Shown here: positions 28,389 to 37,056 of the stretch, piece after piece | Layout: the number at the start of each line of letters is the position of its first letter | How positions within the stretch are numbered: position 1 is the first letter of the stretch | From: Acidovorax sp. A1169 | GTDB lineage: Bacteria; Pseudomonadota; Gammaproteobacteria; Burkholderiales; Burkholderiaceae_C | Direction: 5' to 3' | DNA: 64,000 nt | Assembly (NCBI RefSeq): GCF_030704685.1 | Contig: NZ_JAUZDX010000007.1 | Span: 124,001-188,000 of the forward strand | Made by a program: the position numbers and the translations under genes | The notes under the pieces: generated by a model | What the model was told of the DNA's origin: nothing | The model's database searches: none | What the model saw: only the letters and a program-made list of their open reading frames with translations

Positions 28389-29180
28389 TCAGGCCCGCCA
28401 TTCGGCCGGGATTTTTTCCGCAGGCAATGCACCGGTCATGACCGAGACCGTGTCGCTCATGGTCACCGCCTTGGGGTCGAGCACGGCACCGCGCTTGCCC
28501 AGGCGCGCGACGTGGATGCGGTCGGCGATCTCGAAAACATGGGGCATGTTGTGCGAGATCAGCACCACCGCCAGGCCCCTGTCGCGCACGCGGCGGATCA
28601 GCTCCAGCACCATGTTGCCCTCCTTGACGCCCAGCGCTGCCGTCGGCTCGTCGAGGATCACCACATGCTCGGCAAATGCCGCTGCGCGCGCCACAGCCAC
28701 GCATTGCCGCTGCCCGCCGGACAATGTTTCGACGGCCTGCGTCATCGAGCGGATGCCGACCTTCAGGTCATTCATGCGCGCAATGCTTTCTTCGAGCATC
28801 CGCTTCTTGTCGAGCATGCGCAGCACATTGCCCAGGAAACCCTTGCGGCGCAGTTCGCGGCCCAGGAAGAGGTTCTCGGCAATCGTCATCGCGGGAGCAA
28901 CGGCCAGGTCCTGGTACACGGTTTCGATGCCTTCGCGACGCGCATCGACTGGGCCCTTGAACTGCACCGGCTTGCCGTCGAGCTCGATCACGCCGGCATC
29001 GGGGATGGTCGCGCCCGACAGGCATTTGATCAGGGAGGACTTGCCAGCACCGTTGTCGCCGATCAGGGCGAGGATTTCGCCGGCACGCAGCTCGAAGTCG
29101 GCGCCGTCCAGGGCCGTGACCTGGCCGTAGCGCTTGACCAGGCCCGTGGCCCGCATGACGATGGGGGGTTGCGCGGCCAT
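28389..29180 (-). CDS. Sugar ABC transporter ATPase (FrcA-like, single ATPase domain)
   Basis: A 263-residue ATPase. Walker A is GDNGAGKSS (about residues 42-50), signature ETLSGGQRQ (about 148), Walker B VVILDEPTAAL, switch SHNM. Unlike the double-domain RbsA/MglA, it has only one nucleotide-binding domain, as FrcA of rhizobia does. It works with the permease and binding protein of this operon to import a sugar, probably fructose, ribose or mannose class. It shares one base with the permease stop (TGATG overlap), so translation is coupled. Confidence 0.9.
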   Translation of the reverse strand: MAAQPPIVMRATGLVKRYGQVTALDGADFELRAGEILALIGDNGAGKSSLIKCLSGATIPDAGVIELDGKPVQFKGPVDARREGIETVYQDLAVAPAMTIAENLFLGRELRRKGFLGNVLRMLDKKRMLEESIARMNDLKVGIRSMTQAVETLSGGQRQCVAVARAAAFAEHVVILDEPTAALGVKEGNMVLELIRRVRDRGLAVVLISHNMPHVFEIADRIHVARLGKRGAVLDPKAVTMSDTVSVMTGALPAEKIPAEWRA

Positions 29181-30130
29181 CAGCGGCCTCCTTTGCGCGA
29201 CAGTTGATCGACCGTGACCGCCAGGATCACGAGGATGCCGGTGATCAGCATCTGGTACACCGACGACACCCCCATCAGCGTCAGGCCATTGCGCAGCACC
29301 CCCACCACCACGGCCCCGATCAGCGAACCGAGCACCACACCACGGCCGCCGAACAGGCTGGTGCCGCCCAGCACGACGGCGGTGATGGCATCCAGCGCCT
29401 CGGTCTGCCCGGCGTTCGGATCGCCCACGCCGGTGCGGGCCACGGCCAGCAGCGAGGCGATGCCATAGAACACCCCGGACAGGGCATACACGCCCAGGAT
29501 GATGCGCTCGGGCGGGATGCCGACCAGCCGCGTCGCCTCCGGGTTGTTGCCCACCGCGTAGACATGCCGGCCCGACGCGGTTTCGCGCAGCCAGAACCAT
29601 ACGCCCAGGTACAGCAGCACCATCAACACCGTGCCATGCGCAATGTTGGTGCCACCGATGGCGAAGGTACTGCCCAGCCAGGTCATGGCCCCCGGCACCT
29701 CGGTGACCGTCTGCGCCCCCGAATACAGCTGCGTGATCGCAAAGGCGATGTTGAAGACGCCCAGCGTGACGATGAACGGCGGCAGCTTCAGGCGCGTGAC
29801 GAGCAGGCCGTTTAGCAGGGCGAACAAGGTCGTCACGGCAATGCCGGCGAGCACCGCGAGAAACGGCGGCAGCCCGAAATCGGCGGCCACCTTGGTCATC
29901 ACGATGCTGCCCAGCGCCATGATCATGCCGCACGACAGGTCGATGCCGGCGGTCAGGATGATCAGAGTCTGGCCAATGGCGATGACACCGACGACCATGA
30001 CCTGCTGCAGGATCAGCGAAAAGTTGTCCGCACTGAGAAAGCGGTCGGTGGTGGCGCCGAAGATGGTGCAGGCAATCAACAACGCGATGAAGGGCCCGAG
30101 CTGGCCGAGGGGGGGCAGTTTGTCTTTCAA
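29180..30130 (-). CDS. Sugar ABC transporter permease (RbsC/FrcC-like)
   Basis: A 316-residue inner-membrane permease with eight to ten hydrophobic segments. The BPD_transp_2 signature is present: QTLIILTAGIDLSCGMIMALGS (about residues 54-75) and the EAA-like loop with DAITAVVLGGTSLFGGRGVVLGSLIGA (about 240-266). It forms the membrane channel for the FrcA-like ATPase and the FrcB-like binding protein. It lies about 150 bp downstream of the binding-protein gene, a spacing that often houses an mRNA-stabilising or attenuating structure (not verified). Confidence 0.92.
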   Translation of the reverse strand: MKDKLPPLGQLGPFIALLIACTIFGATTDRFLSADNFSLILQQVMVVGVIAIGQTLIILTAGIDLSCGMIMALGSIVMTKVAADFGLPPFLAVLAGIAVTTLFALLNGLLVTRLKLPPFIVTLGVFNIAFAITQLYSGAQTVTEVPGAMTWLGSTFAIGGTNIAHGTVLMVLLYLGVWFWLRETASGRHVYAVGNNPEATRLVGIPPERIILGVYALSGVFYGIASLLAVARTGVGDPNAGQTEALDAITAVVLGGTSLFGGRGVVLGSLIGAVVVGVLRNGLTLMGVSSVYQMLITGILVILAVTVDQLSRKGGR

Positions 30131-30284
30131 CGTGATGATCCTCTGGATGGGGGGCTGAAGGCAGGCACACGGCGCCTCTCATCAACCCGAACGCTGCAGC
30201 AGCGCCGACAGGCGCGGTGTTGCCCAAGCATGCCAGGCGCCGCGGCGGGACCCGGCCCCGCGCAGCCGCCTGGTGCGCAAATGG

Positions 30285-31292
30285 CTACTTCTTGCCCCAG
30301 CAGAGTTCGGCGCCGGTCTTCACGTCCTTGCTGTCGACGCCCGCAACGGCTTTGCCGGCGATCAAGGTTACGCCGGTGTCGGTGTAGCCGCTGACTTTCT
30401 TGCCGCTCTTGGCGTACTCGATGCCGGCCTCCACCCCCATGGCCGCCATTTTCAAGGGGTACTGCTGCGAGGTGGCGGCGATCTTGCCTGCCGCCACATC
30501 CCTGATGCCGTCGCATCCGCCGTCCACAGAGACGATCATCACGCCCTTTTCCTTGCCGGCCTTCTGCAGCGCATTGAATGCGCCAGCGGCTGCCGGCTCG
30601 TTGATGGTGTAGACCAGGTTGATGTCGGGGTTCTTCTGCAGGCAGTTCTCCATCGCTGTCTGGGCCTTGCTGCGGTCACCGAAGCTGTCTGCCATGCACA
30701 CCACCTCTGCGGGCTTGGCCAGCTCGTTGTTCTTCGCGTCGTAGCTGGCCAGGCCGAAGCCCTGCAGGAACCCGTTGTGCCGCTGCGCACCGACCGGATG
30801 GCCAGGCAGAAGATCGAGCGTTGCGATCTTCACCGGCTTGCCCTGCGCACTGGCGGCGAGGGCGGCTTTGGCGTACTGGCCAATCAGCACGCCAGCCTTG
30901 TAGTTGTCGGTGGCGAAGAGCGCGTCGGTGCCGTCGGCAGGGTCGGTCGGGCTGTCCAGCGCGATGACCATCACCCCTTTGTCGCGCGCCTTCTTGATCG
31001 CGGGCAGGATGGCCTTGGAGTCGTTGGGCGTGATGAGTATGGTCTTGGCACCTGCGCCAATCATGTTCTCCATCGCGGTGATCTGGCCGGCGTTGTCGCC
31101 ATCGGCCTTGCCGGCGCCGCTCAGCAGTTTGGCTCCCTTGGCCTTGGCGACCTCGGCGGCACCTTCCTTCATCTTCACGAAGAAGGGGTTGGTCTCGGTC
31201 TTGGTGATCAGCCCGATGACCGGCGTATCGGCCATCGCCGTGCCGGAGGAGGCCAGCAGGGTTGCGATCAGGGTGGCGTGCTTCAAGTTCAT
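30285..31292 (-). CDS. Sugar ABC transporter substrate-binding protein (FrcB-like, periplasmic binding protein 4 family)
   Basis: A 335-residue periplasmic binding protein of the ribose/fructose/galactose group. The signal is MNLKHATLIATLLASSGTAMA, then IGLITKTETNPFFVKMKEGA. Family motifs are LITPNDSKAILPAIKKARDKGVMVIALDSP, and the hinge region VYTINEPAAAGA with VSVDGGCDGIRDVAAG, in which the DGG.. residues would bind a sugar. It opens the importer operon. Upstream at 31380-31403 sit two tandem palindromes, the likely LacI-family operator, 87 bp before its ATG. Confidence 0.92.
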   Translation of the reverse strand: MNLKHATLIATLLASSGTAMADTPVIGLITKTETNPFFVKMKEGAAEVAKAKGAKLLSGAGKADGDNAGQITAMENMIGAGAKTILITPNDSKAILPAIKKARDKGVMVIALDSPTDPADGTDALFATDNYKAGVLIGQYAKAALAASAQGKPVKIATLDLLPGHPVGAQRHNGFLQGFGLASYDAKNNELAKPAEVVCMADSFGDRSKAQTAMENCLQKNPDINLVYTINEPAAAGAFNALQKAGKEKGVMIVSVDGGCDGIRDVAAGKIAATSQQYPLKMAAMGVEAGIEYAKSGKKVSGYTDTGVTLIAGKAVAGVDSKDVKTGAELCWGKK

Positions 31293-31604
31293 CGGATGTC
31301 TCCAGGATGTGGTCGGGTGCCAATTCAGCGATGCGCAGGCCCTTGCCTGTACACCTGCTGTGTGCGATTATCGTAATGCGCAAGCGCTTGCGCAAGCGCT
31401 TGCTACCTAGGGAAATCCATAGCATCCGCAGGCTTCCGGTATCTGTTTGTCACGGCCTTCTGCTGCCCCTGTGCATGGAGTAGGACAGCGGCAATTCAGT
31501 GCAGAAATACCGGAATGGGTGCGATACGATGAAGAAGCCTCTGGCCTGTCCACCACAGCACAGCGTGGCAGCACGGGCGATGGAAGTTGGAGCTCAACGG
31601 AGAA
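31293..31604. promoter_or_regulatory. Divergent promoter region of the sugar importer operon and lacI-type gene
   Basis: This 312-bp gap separates frcB-like (minus) from the LacI gene (plus). The only strong structure is the operator pair at 31380-31403. The rest is AT-richer than the neighbours, as expected of promoters, but I assign no -35/-10 boxes. No reliable ORF lies within it. Confidence 0.5.
31380..31403. promoter_or_regulatory. Two abutting perfect 12-bp palindromes (LacI-family operators)
   Basis: GCAAGCGCTTGC occurs at 31380-31391 and again at 31392-31403. Both are perfect palindromes with the central CG typical of LacI/GalR operators. They lie 87 bp upstream of the sugar-binding-protein ATG and about 200 bp from the LacI gene. 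Confidence 0.85.
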
Positions 31605-32615
31605 ATGATGATCACGATGGAAACCGTCGCGGCGGCCGCAGGGGTATCGACTTCAACGGTCTCGCACGTCATCAACAAGACGCGCAAGGTGCACCCCGAT
31701 ACCGAGCGGGCCGTGCTGGACGCGATCGACCGGGTCGGCTACTCGCCGAACCACCTGGCGCGTGCCCTGGCAGGTGCGCCGACCAGGACGGTCGGGGTCG
31801 CCATTTCGGTGTTGTCGAACCACTACTTTGCCGCCGTGGTGCGCGCCATCGAGGCAGAGTGCGCAAAAAGGGGCCTGATGATGCTGCTGGCCGACACCCA
31901 CGAGAATGCGGACTACGAGTTGAAGGTGGTGCAGGCCTTGCATGAGAGGCGTGTCGACGGCATCGTGATTGCGCCCTGCGCCGAGCCGCAGCACCGTGCA
32001 CTCGACTACCTGCGCGACAAGGGTGTGCCCACCGTCCTGGTCGACCGGTTTGTGGGGACCACCTTCGATCAGATCGGCGTGGAGAGCCGCGATGCGGCCC
32101 AGACCCTGGTGGCGCACCTCATCGGGCTGGGCCACAGGCGCATTGCATTGGTGTCGGGTGCACCAGGGCTGTCCACGACGACGGAGCGGCTTGAAGGCTA
32201 TTGCCGTGCGCTGGCGGCGGCAGGCATCGACTTTGACCCGGCCCTGGTCCGCAGCGGCGAGTCGCGGTCCGGGCCGGCCTGCGCTGCAGTCCATCACCTG
32301 CTGTCGCTGGACCAGCGCCCCACCGCCTTGATGACCGGCAACAACCTGATGACGATTGGCTCCATGCAGGCCTTGCGCTCTGCGGGGCTGAGCGTTCCCG
32401 ACGACATTTCGCTGGTTGGCTTTGACGACTTTGACTGGGCTGACGTCTTTTCTCCACGCCTGACGGTCATGGCGCAGCCGGTGGAGGAACTCGGCACGCG
32501 GGCTGTCCGCCTGTTGGCCCGGCGCATTGCCGACCCCGGCGCGCGTCGCCAGACCGTGCGGCTCGCGCCCACGCTGCGGCTGCGCGATTCTGCGGGAGTG
32601 CCCGGCTCCAGGTGA
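31605..32615 (+). CDS. LacI/GalR family transcriptional regulator
   Basis: A 336-residue regulator. The N-terminal LacI HTH is METVAAAAGVSTSTVSHVINKTRKVHPDT, with the hinge helix PNHLARAL (about residues 50-57). A periplasmic-binding-protein-like effector domain follows, including VGVAISVLSNHYFAAVVRAIE and SLVGFDDFDWADVFSP, then PVEELGTRAVRLLARRI. The likely ligand is the sugar, or its phosphate, imported by the divergent operon. The ATG at 31605 or the next codon (31608) follows GGAG. Coordinates of the operator pair are listed separately. Confidence 0.92.
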   Translation: MMITMETVAAAAGVSTSTVSHVINKTRKVHPDTERAVLDAIDRVGYSPNHLARALAGAPTRTVGVAISVLSNHYFAAVVRAIEAECAKRGLMMLLADTHENADYELKVVQALHERRVDGIVIAPCAEPQHRALDYLRDKGVPTVLVDRFVGTTFDQIGVESRDAAQTLVAHLIGLGHRRIALVSGAPGLSTTTERLEGYCRALAAAGIDFDPALVRSGESRSGPACAAVHHLLSLDQRPTALMTGNNLMTIGSMQALRSAGLSVPDDISLVGFDDFDWADVFSPRLTVMAQPVEELGTRAVRLLARRIADPGARRQTVRLAPTLRLRDSAGVPGSR

Positions 32616-32790
32616 CGCTGTTGGTGCCCCTGGGAACGTTGCATTTCTTGGCCCAGTACAGCAGTGCCCCGGGGCTGGGCAATGGCACGGCCCGAGCGCT
32701 CCAGCGTGGGCACGCGCGCGGTGCGGGCGAAGTAGTTCAGCAGCTCCCGGTAATAGCCGTCCAGCACGGCGCGAAGGGACGACAGTCGAT
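32616..32790 (-). pseudogene. Remnant of a FecI-type ECF sigma factor gene (N-terminal fragment, frameshifted)
   Basis: On the minus strand, positions 32785 down to 32720 encode LSSLRAVLDGYYRELLNYFART, the characteristic start of Burkholderiales FecI-like ECF sigma factors. The next stretch, ARVPTLERSGRAIAQPR (to about 32669), corresponds to the end of region 2 after an internal loss of roughly 15 codons. One extra base in a GGGG run then shifts ALLYWAKKCN out of frame. No start codon fits, and the rest of the gene (region 4) is missing. A Fur-box-like site survives upstream. The match to the family is from memory of its sequence pattern, not a search. Confidence 0.6.
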
Positions 32791-32816
32791 CAAGAGGCGG
32801 GCCGGCCGCCGTTGAA

Positions 32817-32835
32817 AATGCGAATTACTCTCAAT
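32817..32835. promoter_or_regulatory. Fur-box-like site upstream of the sigma-factor remnant
   Basis: AATGCGAATTACTCTCAAT matches the consensus Fur box in 16 of 19 positions. It is correctly placed to have controlled the decayed FecI-type gene on the minus strand. It may still influence the flavin reductase gene starting at 32959. Confidence 0.6.
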
Positions 32836-32958
32836 TTTTCTGGGGAGCCCCCGCCGCAGGGCCGGCTTTGCGCCCTGCCCGCCATCAACCCCGGCCGTGC
32901 ACACCCGGCGCGCTTCACGTATGGTGGCGGTTCCGCCCCTCCCACTCTGCCCTGCCCC

Positions 32959-33591
32959 ATGGCCACACCCGCCCCCTCTTCCATCCACAGCTACGAGCCG
33001 CGCAACGGCCATGGCCTGCCGCACGACCCGTTCAACGCCATCGTCGGGCCGCGCCCCATCGGCTGGATATCGACGCAAAGCGGCGCAGGCGCGCTGAACC
33101 TGGCGCCCTACAGCTTCTTCAACGCCTTCAACTACGTGCCGCCCATCGTGGGCTTTGCCAGTATCGGCTACAAGGACACGGTGCGCAATGTCGAGGAGAC
33201 GGGTGAGTTCGTCTGGAACCTGGCCACCCGCAGTCTGGCCGAGGCCATGAACCAGAGCTGCGCGGCGGTGCCGCCCGAGGTCAGTGAATTCGAGCTGGCC
33301 AAACTGACGCCGCAGGCCAGCACCCTGGTGGCGCCGCCGCGCGTGGCCGAAAGCCCGGTGGCCTTCGAATGCCGGCGCACGCAAATCCTGCAGCTGCAGG
33401 GTCTCGATGGCGCCCAGGTGCCCACCTGGCTGGTGCTGGGCGAGGTGGTGGCCATCCACATCGACAAGGCGCTGCTCAAGGACGGTATCTACGACACGGC
33501 CGCCGCGGGCCACATCCTGCGCGCGGGGGGGCCGGCCGACTATTTCACGGTGGGCCCGGAGCAACTGTTCAAGATGTACCGCCCCCGCTGA
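32959..33591 (+). CDS. Flavin reductase family protein (DIM6/NTAB-like)
   Basis: A 210-residue flavin-binding split-barrel protein. Diagnostic are HDPFNAIVGPRPIGWIST, LAPYSFFNAFNYVPPIVGFAS and VWNLATRSLAEAMN in the N-terminal half, then FECRRTQIL and WLVLGEVVAIHI. Such proteins bind FMN and either act as flavin reductases or as oxygenase-like partners. It begins at 32959, about 120 bp after the Fur-box-like site. It is not clearly part of an operon: the next gene on the strand begins about 97 bp later and has a different character. Confidence 0.88.
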   Translation: MATPAPSSIHSYEPRNGHGLPHDPFNAIVGPRPIGWISTQSGAGALNLAPYSFFNAFNYVPPIVGFASIGYKDTVRNVEETGEFVWNLATRSLAEAMNQSCAAVPPEVSEFELAKLTPQASTLVAPPRVAESPVAFECRRTQILQLQGLDGAQVPTWLVLGEVVAIHIDKALLKDGIYDTAAAGHILRAGGPADYFTVGPEQLFKMYRPR

Positions 33592-33687
33592 GCCCGTTCC
33601 GCCCGGTTGCCAGCGGTTACAACTGAGGGCGAGCGGCAGGAAACCAGGCGTGGCAGCATCCATGCGAGATCCCAGGAGACACGCACC

Positions 33688-35112
33688 ATGCCCCGCCCCA
33701 CCCTCGCCCTGCTGGCCTCGCTGGCACTGCTCGCCAGCGCCGCCGTGGCCGCGCCCACCGTGGGGCCCTGCCCCGTGCTGCCGGCCGACCATGTGTTCAA
33801 CACGCGCATCGACCAGTTGCCGGTGCACCCGCAGTCGGCGGCCTTTTTGCAGACCATCAGCGCCGGCAGCCGGCGCCTGCACCTGGACCTGGGCCGGAGC
33901 GAGGACATGGCCAGCAGCGAGTACTGGGGCATTCCGTACAACGTGGTGCGCGGCAGCCAGATCACCTGGCCCGCGGTCTACTTCGATGCCGACGGAGCCC
34001 CCGATGAGAGCGACTGCGCGCGCGCCGATGGCAGCCTGGCGCGGCCCTGCACGGGCCTGACCAGCCCCGCGCGCCTGCCCTTCCCGCTGCAGCCCAAGGT
34101 GGAAGGCGGCATCAGCAGCAACAAGGCGGTCTACAACGACCACCACATCCTCAGCGTGGACACCGACACCTGCACGCTGTGGGAGAGCTACCTGAGCTAT
34201 GCCCGGCCCGATGGCGGCTGGGACATCTACAGCAGCGCGGCCTTCGACCTGCGCTCGAACGCGCTGCGGCCTGCGGGCTGGACCTCGTCGGACGCGGCGG
34301 GCTTTCCGATCTTCCCGCTGCTGCTGCGCGCCGAGGAGGCCAGCACCGGCGAGATCCAGCACGCGCTGCGCTTCACCATCCAGAGCAGCAAGATCCGCAC
34401 AAGCTACACCTGGCCGGCGCGCCACCTCACGCGCAATGGCGATGCCTCGGCCGCCAAGCCGCCCATGGGCCAGCTGTTCCGCCTGCGCGCCGACTACCCG
34501 GTGCCCGAGAACTACACGGCGCAGGCCAAGGCCATCCTCAACGCGCTCAAGCGCTATGGCATGTACATCGCCGACGGCGGCTCGGACATGTACATCACGG
34601 GCGACCCGAGCCGGCTGTGGCAGGACGCGACCATCTCCCAGGTGCAGACCGTGCCGCACACGGCCTTCGAGGCGGTGGACCTGTCGCCCATCGCCGCGCG
34701 CGCGGGCTTCAGCGCCGACAGCGGGCGCGTACCGCCCGCAGCGGGCACCGGGCCCACCACACCAGCCAGCTTTTCAGGCACGACCGAAGGCACGGTGCAG
34801 TCGCTTCGGCTGACCGGGCGCGTGCAGCCCGCATCGGGCGACGTGGGCCAGGGCGGCGTGGTCTATGTGGTGGCCGCCGTGCCGGGCGTGGGCCTGGCGG
34901 TGCTGTCGCCGCAGGGCTGGACGCTCTTCAACGGTGCCTCGACGCCGGCACCCGCATGGCAGGGCACGCTGGCCGCTGCCCAGACCGTGCCCATCCTGGA
35001 GCTGGTCAACGTGAGCGGCCTGCGCGGCACGCAGTTCTTCCTGGGCTACGGCACCAACCTCGCCGACATGCTGAGCAACGGCAAGTTCCAGCTGATCTAC
35101 ACAGTTCCCTGA
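33688..35112 (+). CDS. Hypothetical secreted protein, 474 residues
   Basis: An exported protein with the signal peptide MPRPTLALLASLALLASAAVAA. The mature part has no motif I recognise. The repeated Tyr/Trp/Gly/Asp content (YWGIPYNVV, TWPAVYFDADGAPDES, HHILSVDTDTCTLWESYLSY) suggests a beta-rich extracellular fold; it may be an extracellular hydrolase or lectin-like protein. A C-terminal domain of about 110 residues (after the Pro/Thr-rich linker near residue 360) resembles sandwich modules common in secreted proteins of this group: PGVGLAVLSPQGWTLFNG, FFLGYGTNLADMLSNG. Function unknown. Confidence 0.8.
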   Translation: MPRPTLALLASLALLASAAVAAPTVGPCPVLPADHVFNTRIDQLPVHPQSAAFLQTISAGSRRLHLDLGRSEDMASSEYWGIPYNVVRGSQITWPAVYFDADGAPDESDCARADGSLARPCTGLTSPARLPFPLQPKVEGGISSNKAVYNDHHILSVDTDTCTLWESYLSYARPDGGWDIYSSAAFDLRSNALRPAGWTSSDAAGFPIFPLLLRAEEASTGEIQHALRFTIQSSKIRTSYTWPARHLTRNGDASAAKPPMGQLFRLRADYPVPENYTAQAKAILNALKRYGMYIADGGSDMYITGDPSRLWQDATISQVQTVPHTAFEAVDLSPIAARAGFSADSGRVPPAAGTGPTTPASFSGTTEGTVQSLRLTGRVQPASGDVGQGGVVYVVAAVPGVGLAVLSPQGWTLFNGASTPAPAWQGTLAAAQTVPILELVNVSGLRGTQFFLGYGTNLADMLSNGKFQLIYTVP

Positions 35113-35119
35113 GATTCCG

Positions 35120-36079
35120 TCAGCGCGACAGGGGGGCGCACAGGCCCTGTTGCGGGTCGCGCGCCCACTGCTCGAGCCAGGCCCACAGCTGCTGCACGCC
35201 GTCGCGGCCCGGGCTCTGCAGCCCATGGTCGGCACCCGGAATTTCCCGCACACACCAGGGCGCCGTACGGCCCACAGCCAGCCGAGCACCTTGCTCGAAA
35301 GCGGCCGGCGGCACCAGCGCATCGGCACCGCCCCATACCTGCAGCACGGGCCAGGGGCCCTCGTGCAGGGGCCGGGCCAGCGGCCAGTGCCACAGGTCGC
35401 GCCAGTAACCCAGGCTGCGGCCCTGCGCAATCGTGCTGCCGGGCAGGCCGCCGGCCTGCAGGCGGCCCAAGGCCTCCCAGTCAGCCGAGACACCCAGACG
35501 CTGCGCCTGCAGGGCGCCCGCGTCGCGCGGGTCGAGCCCGCTCGCGGACAGCAGAACCAGGCCCGCCAACCCGGGCACCTCGGGTGCGAGCGCGGGCAGC
35601 AGCTCGGCGCCTTCGGAGATGCCGACCAACACCTGGGGCAGCACGGGCAGGCCCTGCGCCTGGCGCTGCCGCGCATCGGCGCGCAGCGCGGCGCTGGCAT
35701 GGTCGCGCCAGGCCGAGAGGCGGTCGGCCTGCACGAAATCAGCAGCGCAGGCCCCCGCCGCCGTGCGCGCACCGGGCGCCACGCCGGGCTTGTGCAGCAC
35801 CAGTACCTCGGCATGCAGCAGGCCGGCAAAGTAGCGGTCGGCCAGCGGCCCCATGCCGGCGCAGCCCGAGCCCGGCACCACGATCACACGGTAGCGCAGC
35901 GGCGCGGTGCGCGCGGGCCGATGCAGGGCCTGCACGCGGGCTTCTCCCGCCCCGGGCAACGGGTAGGGGGCGAAAGCAGTGGAATCCGCTGCCTGCGGCC
36001 CCGGCTGCGCGGCGCAGCCGGCCACGAAAAAGGCCAGCGCGAGGCTGGCCTTCAGGGTAGGACGCATGCCGCCCGTCAT
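35120..36079 (-). CDS. Alpha/beta-hydrolase family lipoprotein
   Basis: A 319-residue exported protein with a lipobox (FFVAGCA, about residues 17-23), so probably a lipoprotein. The hydrolase features are VIVVPGSGCAGM (oxyanion loop), VLVGISEGAELLPAL (nucleophile elbow with Ser, about 150) and WGGADALVPP followed by GADHGLQ (acid and His). It resembles serine esterases or lipases acting in the periplasm. It lies 22 bp downstream of the CsgG-like gene and may be the tail of the same minus-strand operon. A second possible start is at 36067. Confidence 0.7.
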   Translation of the reverse strand: MTGGMRPTLKASLALAFFVAGCAAQPGPQAADSTAFAPYPLPGAGEARVQALHRPARTAPLRYRVIVVPGSGCAGMGPLADRYFAGLLHAEVLVLHKPGVAPGARTAAGACAADFVQADRLSAWRDHASAALRADARQRQAQGLPVLPQVLVGISEGAELLPALAPEVPGLAGLVLLSASGLDPRDAGALQAQRLGVSADWEALGRLQAGGLPGSTIAQGRSLGYWRDLWHWPLARPLHEGPWPVLQVWGGADALVPPAAFEQGARLAVGRTAPWCVREIPGADHGLQSPGRDGVQQLWAWLEQWARDPQQGLCAPLSR

Positions 36080-36101
36080 GGCTGCAAGGGACCTGCCGAG
36101 C

Positions 36102-37028
36102 TCACTTGAGGATCAGCACCTGGTCGGGCTGCTGGGGCACGGGCATGGGCTGGCCGCCGCCCTGGTAGACCACGGGCGGTGGTGGTGGGCGCACGCCGCG
36201 CGCCAGGTGGGCATCGGTGTAGCCCAGCTGGCCGGCCAGCTGTTCGTACACGCTCTGCGCCAGGCTGCGCGAGGTCTCGCTGATCACCTTGGCCCGGTTG
36301 GGCGGGGCGATGTCGCCGCGGTTGGACAGGATCTTGGTGTCGTTGCCCTCGCCCTGTGCGGAGAAGGCGGCCTTGATCTCGTAGGTGCGGGTGTTGATCA
36401 GCGAGAAGTCGGCCAGGAGCTGCAGGCCATACTGGCGCGTGGCGCTGCTCGTGCCCTGCAGGGGCGAGAGCGCGTCGGTGAAGTTGATGCTGGAGACCAC
36501 GCCAAAGAGCACGTAGTCGGCACCGGCGAACTCGCCCTTCTTGATGCGGGCGACCACGTTGGCCACCTGGTTCTGCGCCTGGGGCGCGGCCATCTTGCCG
36601 GTCTGCACCTGGTTGAGCACCTGCTCGGCCTTGCTGTTCTGCGGCTTGCCGGCATCAAAGCCCTTGCCCTGCACCAGGCGGAAGTAGGTGCCCTGCAGCA
36701 GCGCGCCCTTGATGTCGTTGGTGTAGCCGCCGAGCTCGCGCTGCTCGATGTAGCTGTAGCGGCCGGCCACGAAGGTGCCGCTGGCCTGCTCGGAGGCCTG
36801 CATGGAGTGGCTGCCCGAGCCGCCGTACATGCCGTGGCTGGCGCTGCCGCCGGCGCTCATCTGGGCGCTGCGCTGGTAGGCGCCGGCCACGAAGTATTCC
36901 GAGACCTGCTGGGCATAGGCCAGGTCGGTCACGGCGATCTTGGGCGCCGCGTTCTGGGCATGGGCGCTGGCGCCAAAGGTCAGGGCGAGCACGGACAGTG
37001 CGGCCGCGAGGGTGGTTCTGCGTTGCAT
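36102..37028 (-). CDS. CsgG/HfaB family protein
   Basis: A 308-residue exported protein with a Sec signal (MQRRTTLAAALSVLALTFGASAHA). Relatives of CsgG form the outer-membrane pore for curli or holdfast attachment. The mature chain begins KIAVTDLAYAQQVSEYF, then a Gly/Ser-rich loop (about residues 60-75), IKGALLQGTYFRLVQG and ADYVLFGVVSSINF. There is no lipobox, unlike CsgG itself. The C-terminal tail is Pro/Gln-rich. It is the last of four genes with COG3014, YcfL and LpoB members, so it is likelier an envelope accessory protein than a curli secretion pore. Confidence 0.82.
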   Translation of the reverse strand: MQRRTTLAAALSVLALTFGASAHAQNAAPKIAVTDLAYAQQVSEYFVAGAYQRSAQMSAGGSASHGMYGGSGSHSMQASEQASGTFVAGRYSYIEQRELGGYTNDIKGALLQGTYFRLVQGKGFDAGKPQNSKAEQVLNQVQTGKMAAPQAQNQVANVVARIKKGEFAGADYVLFGVVSSINFTDALSPLQGTSSATRQYGLQLLADFSLINTRTYEIKAAFSAQGEGNDTKILSNRGDIAPPNRAKVISETSRSLAQSVYEQLAGQLGYTDAHLARGVRPPPPPVVYQGGGQPMPVPQQPDQVLILK

Positions 37029-37056
37029 GGTGAAGTCCTTTCAGTGCCGTGGTCGA

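Noticed and set aside
36102-37028. CsgG-like gene as part of a curli secretion system
   Set aside because: No csgA/B/E/F homologues nearby, no lipobox, and the neighbours belong to the LpoB/YcfL/COG3014 group.
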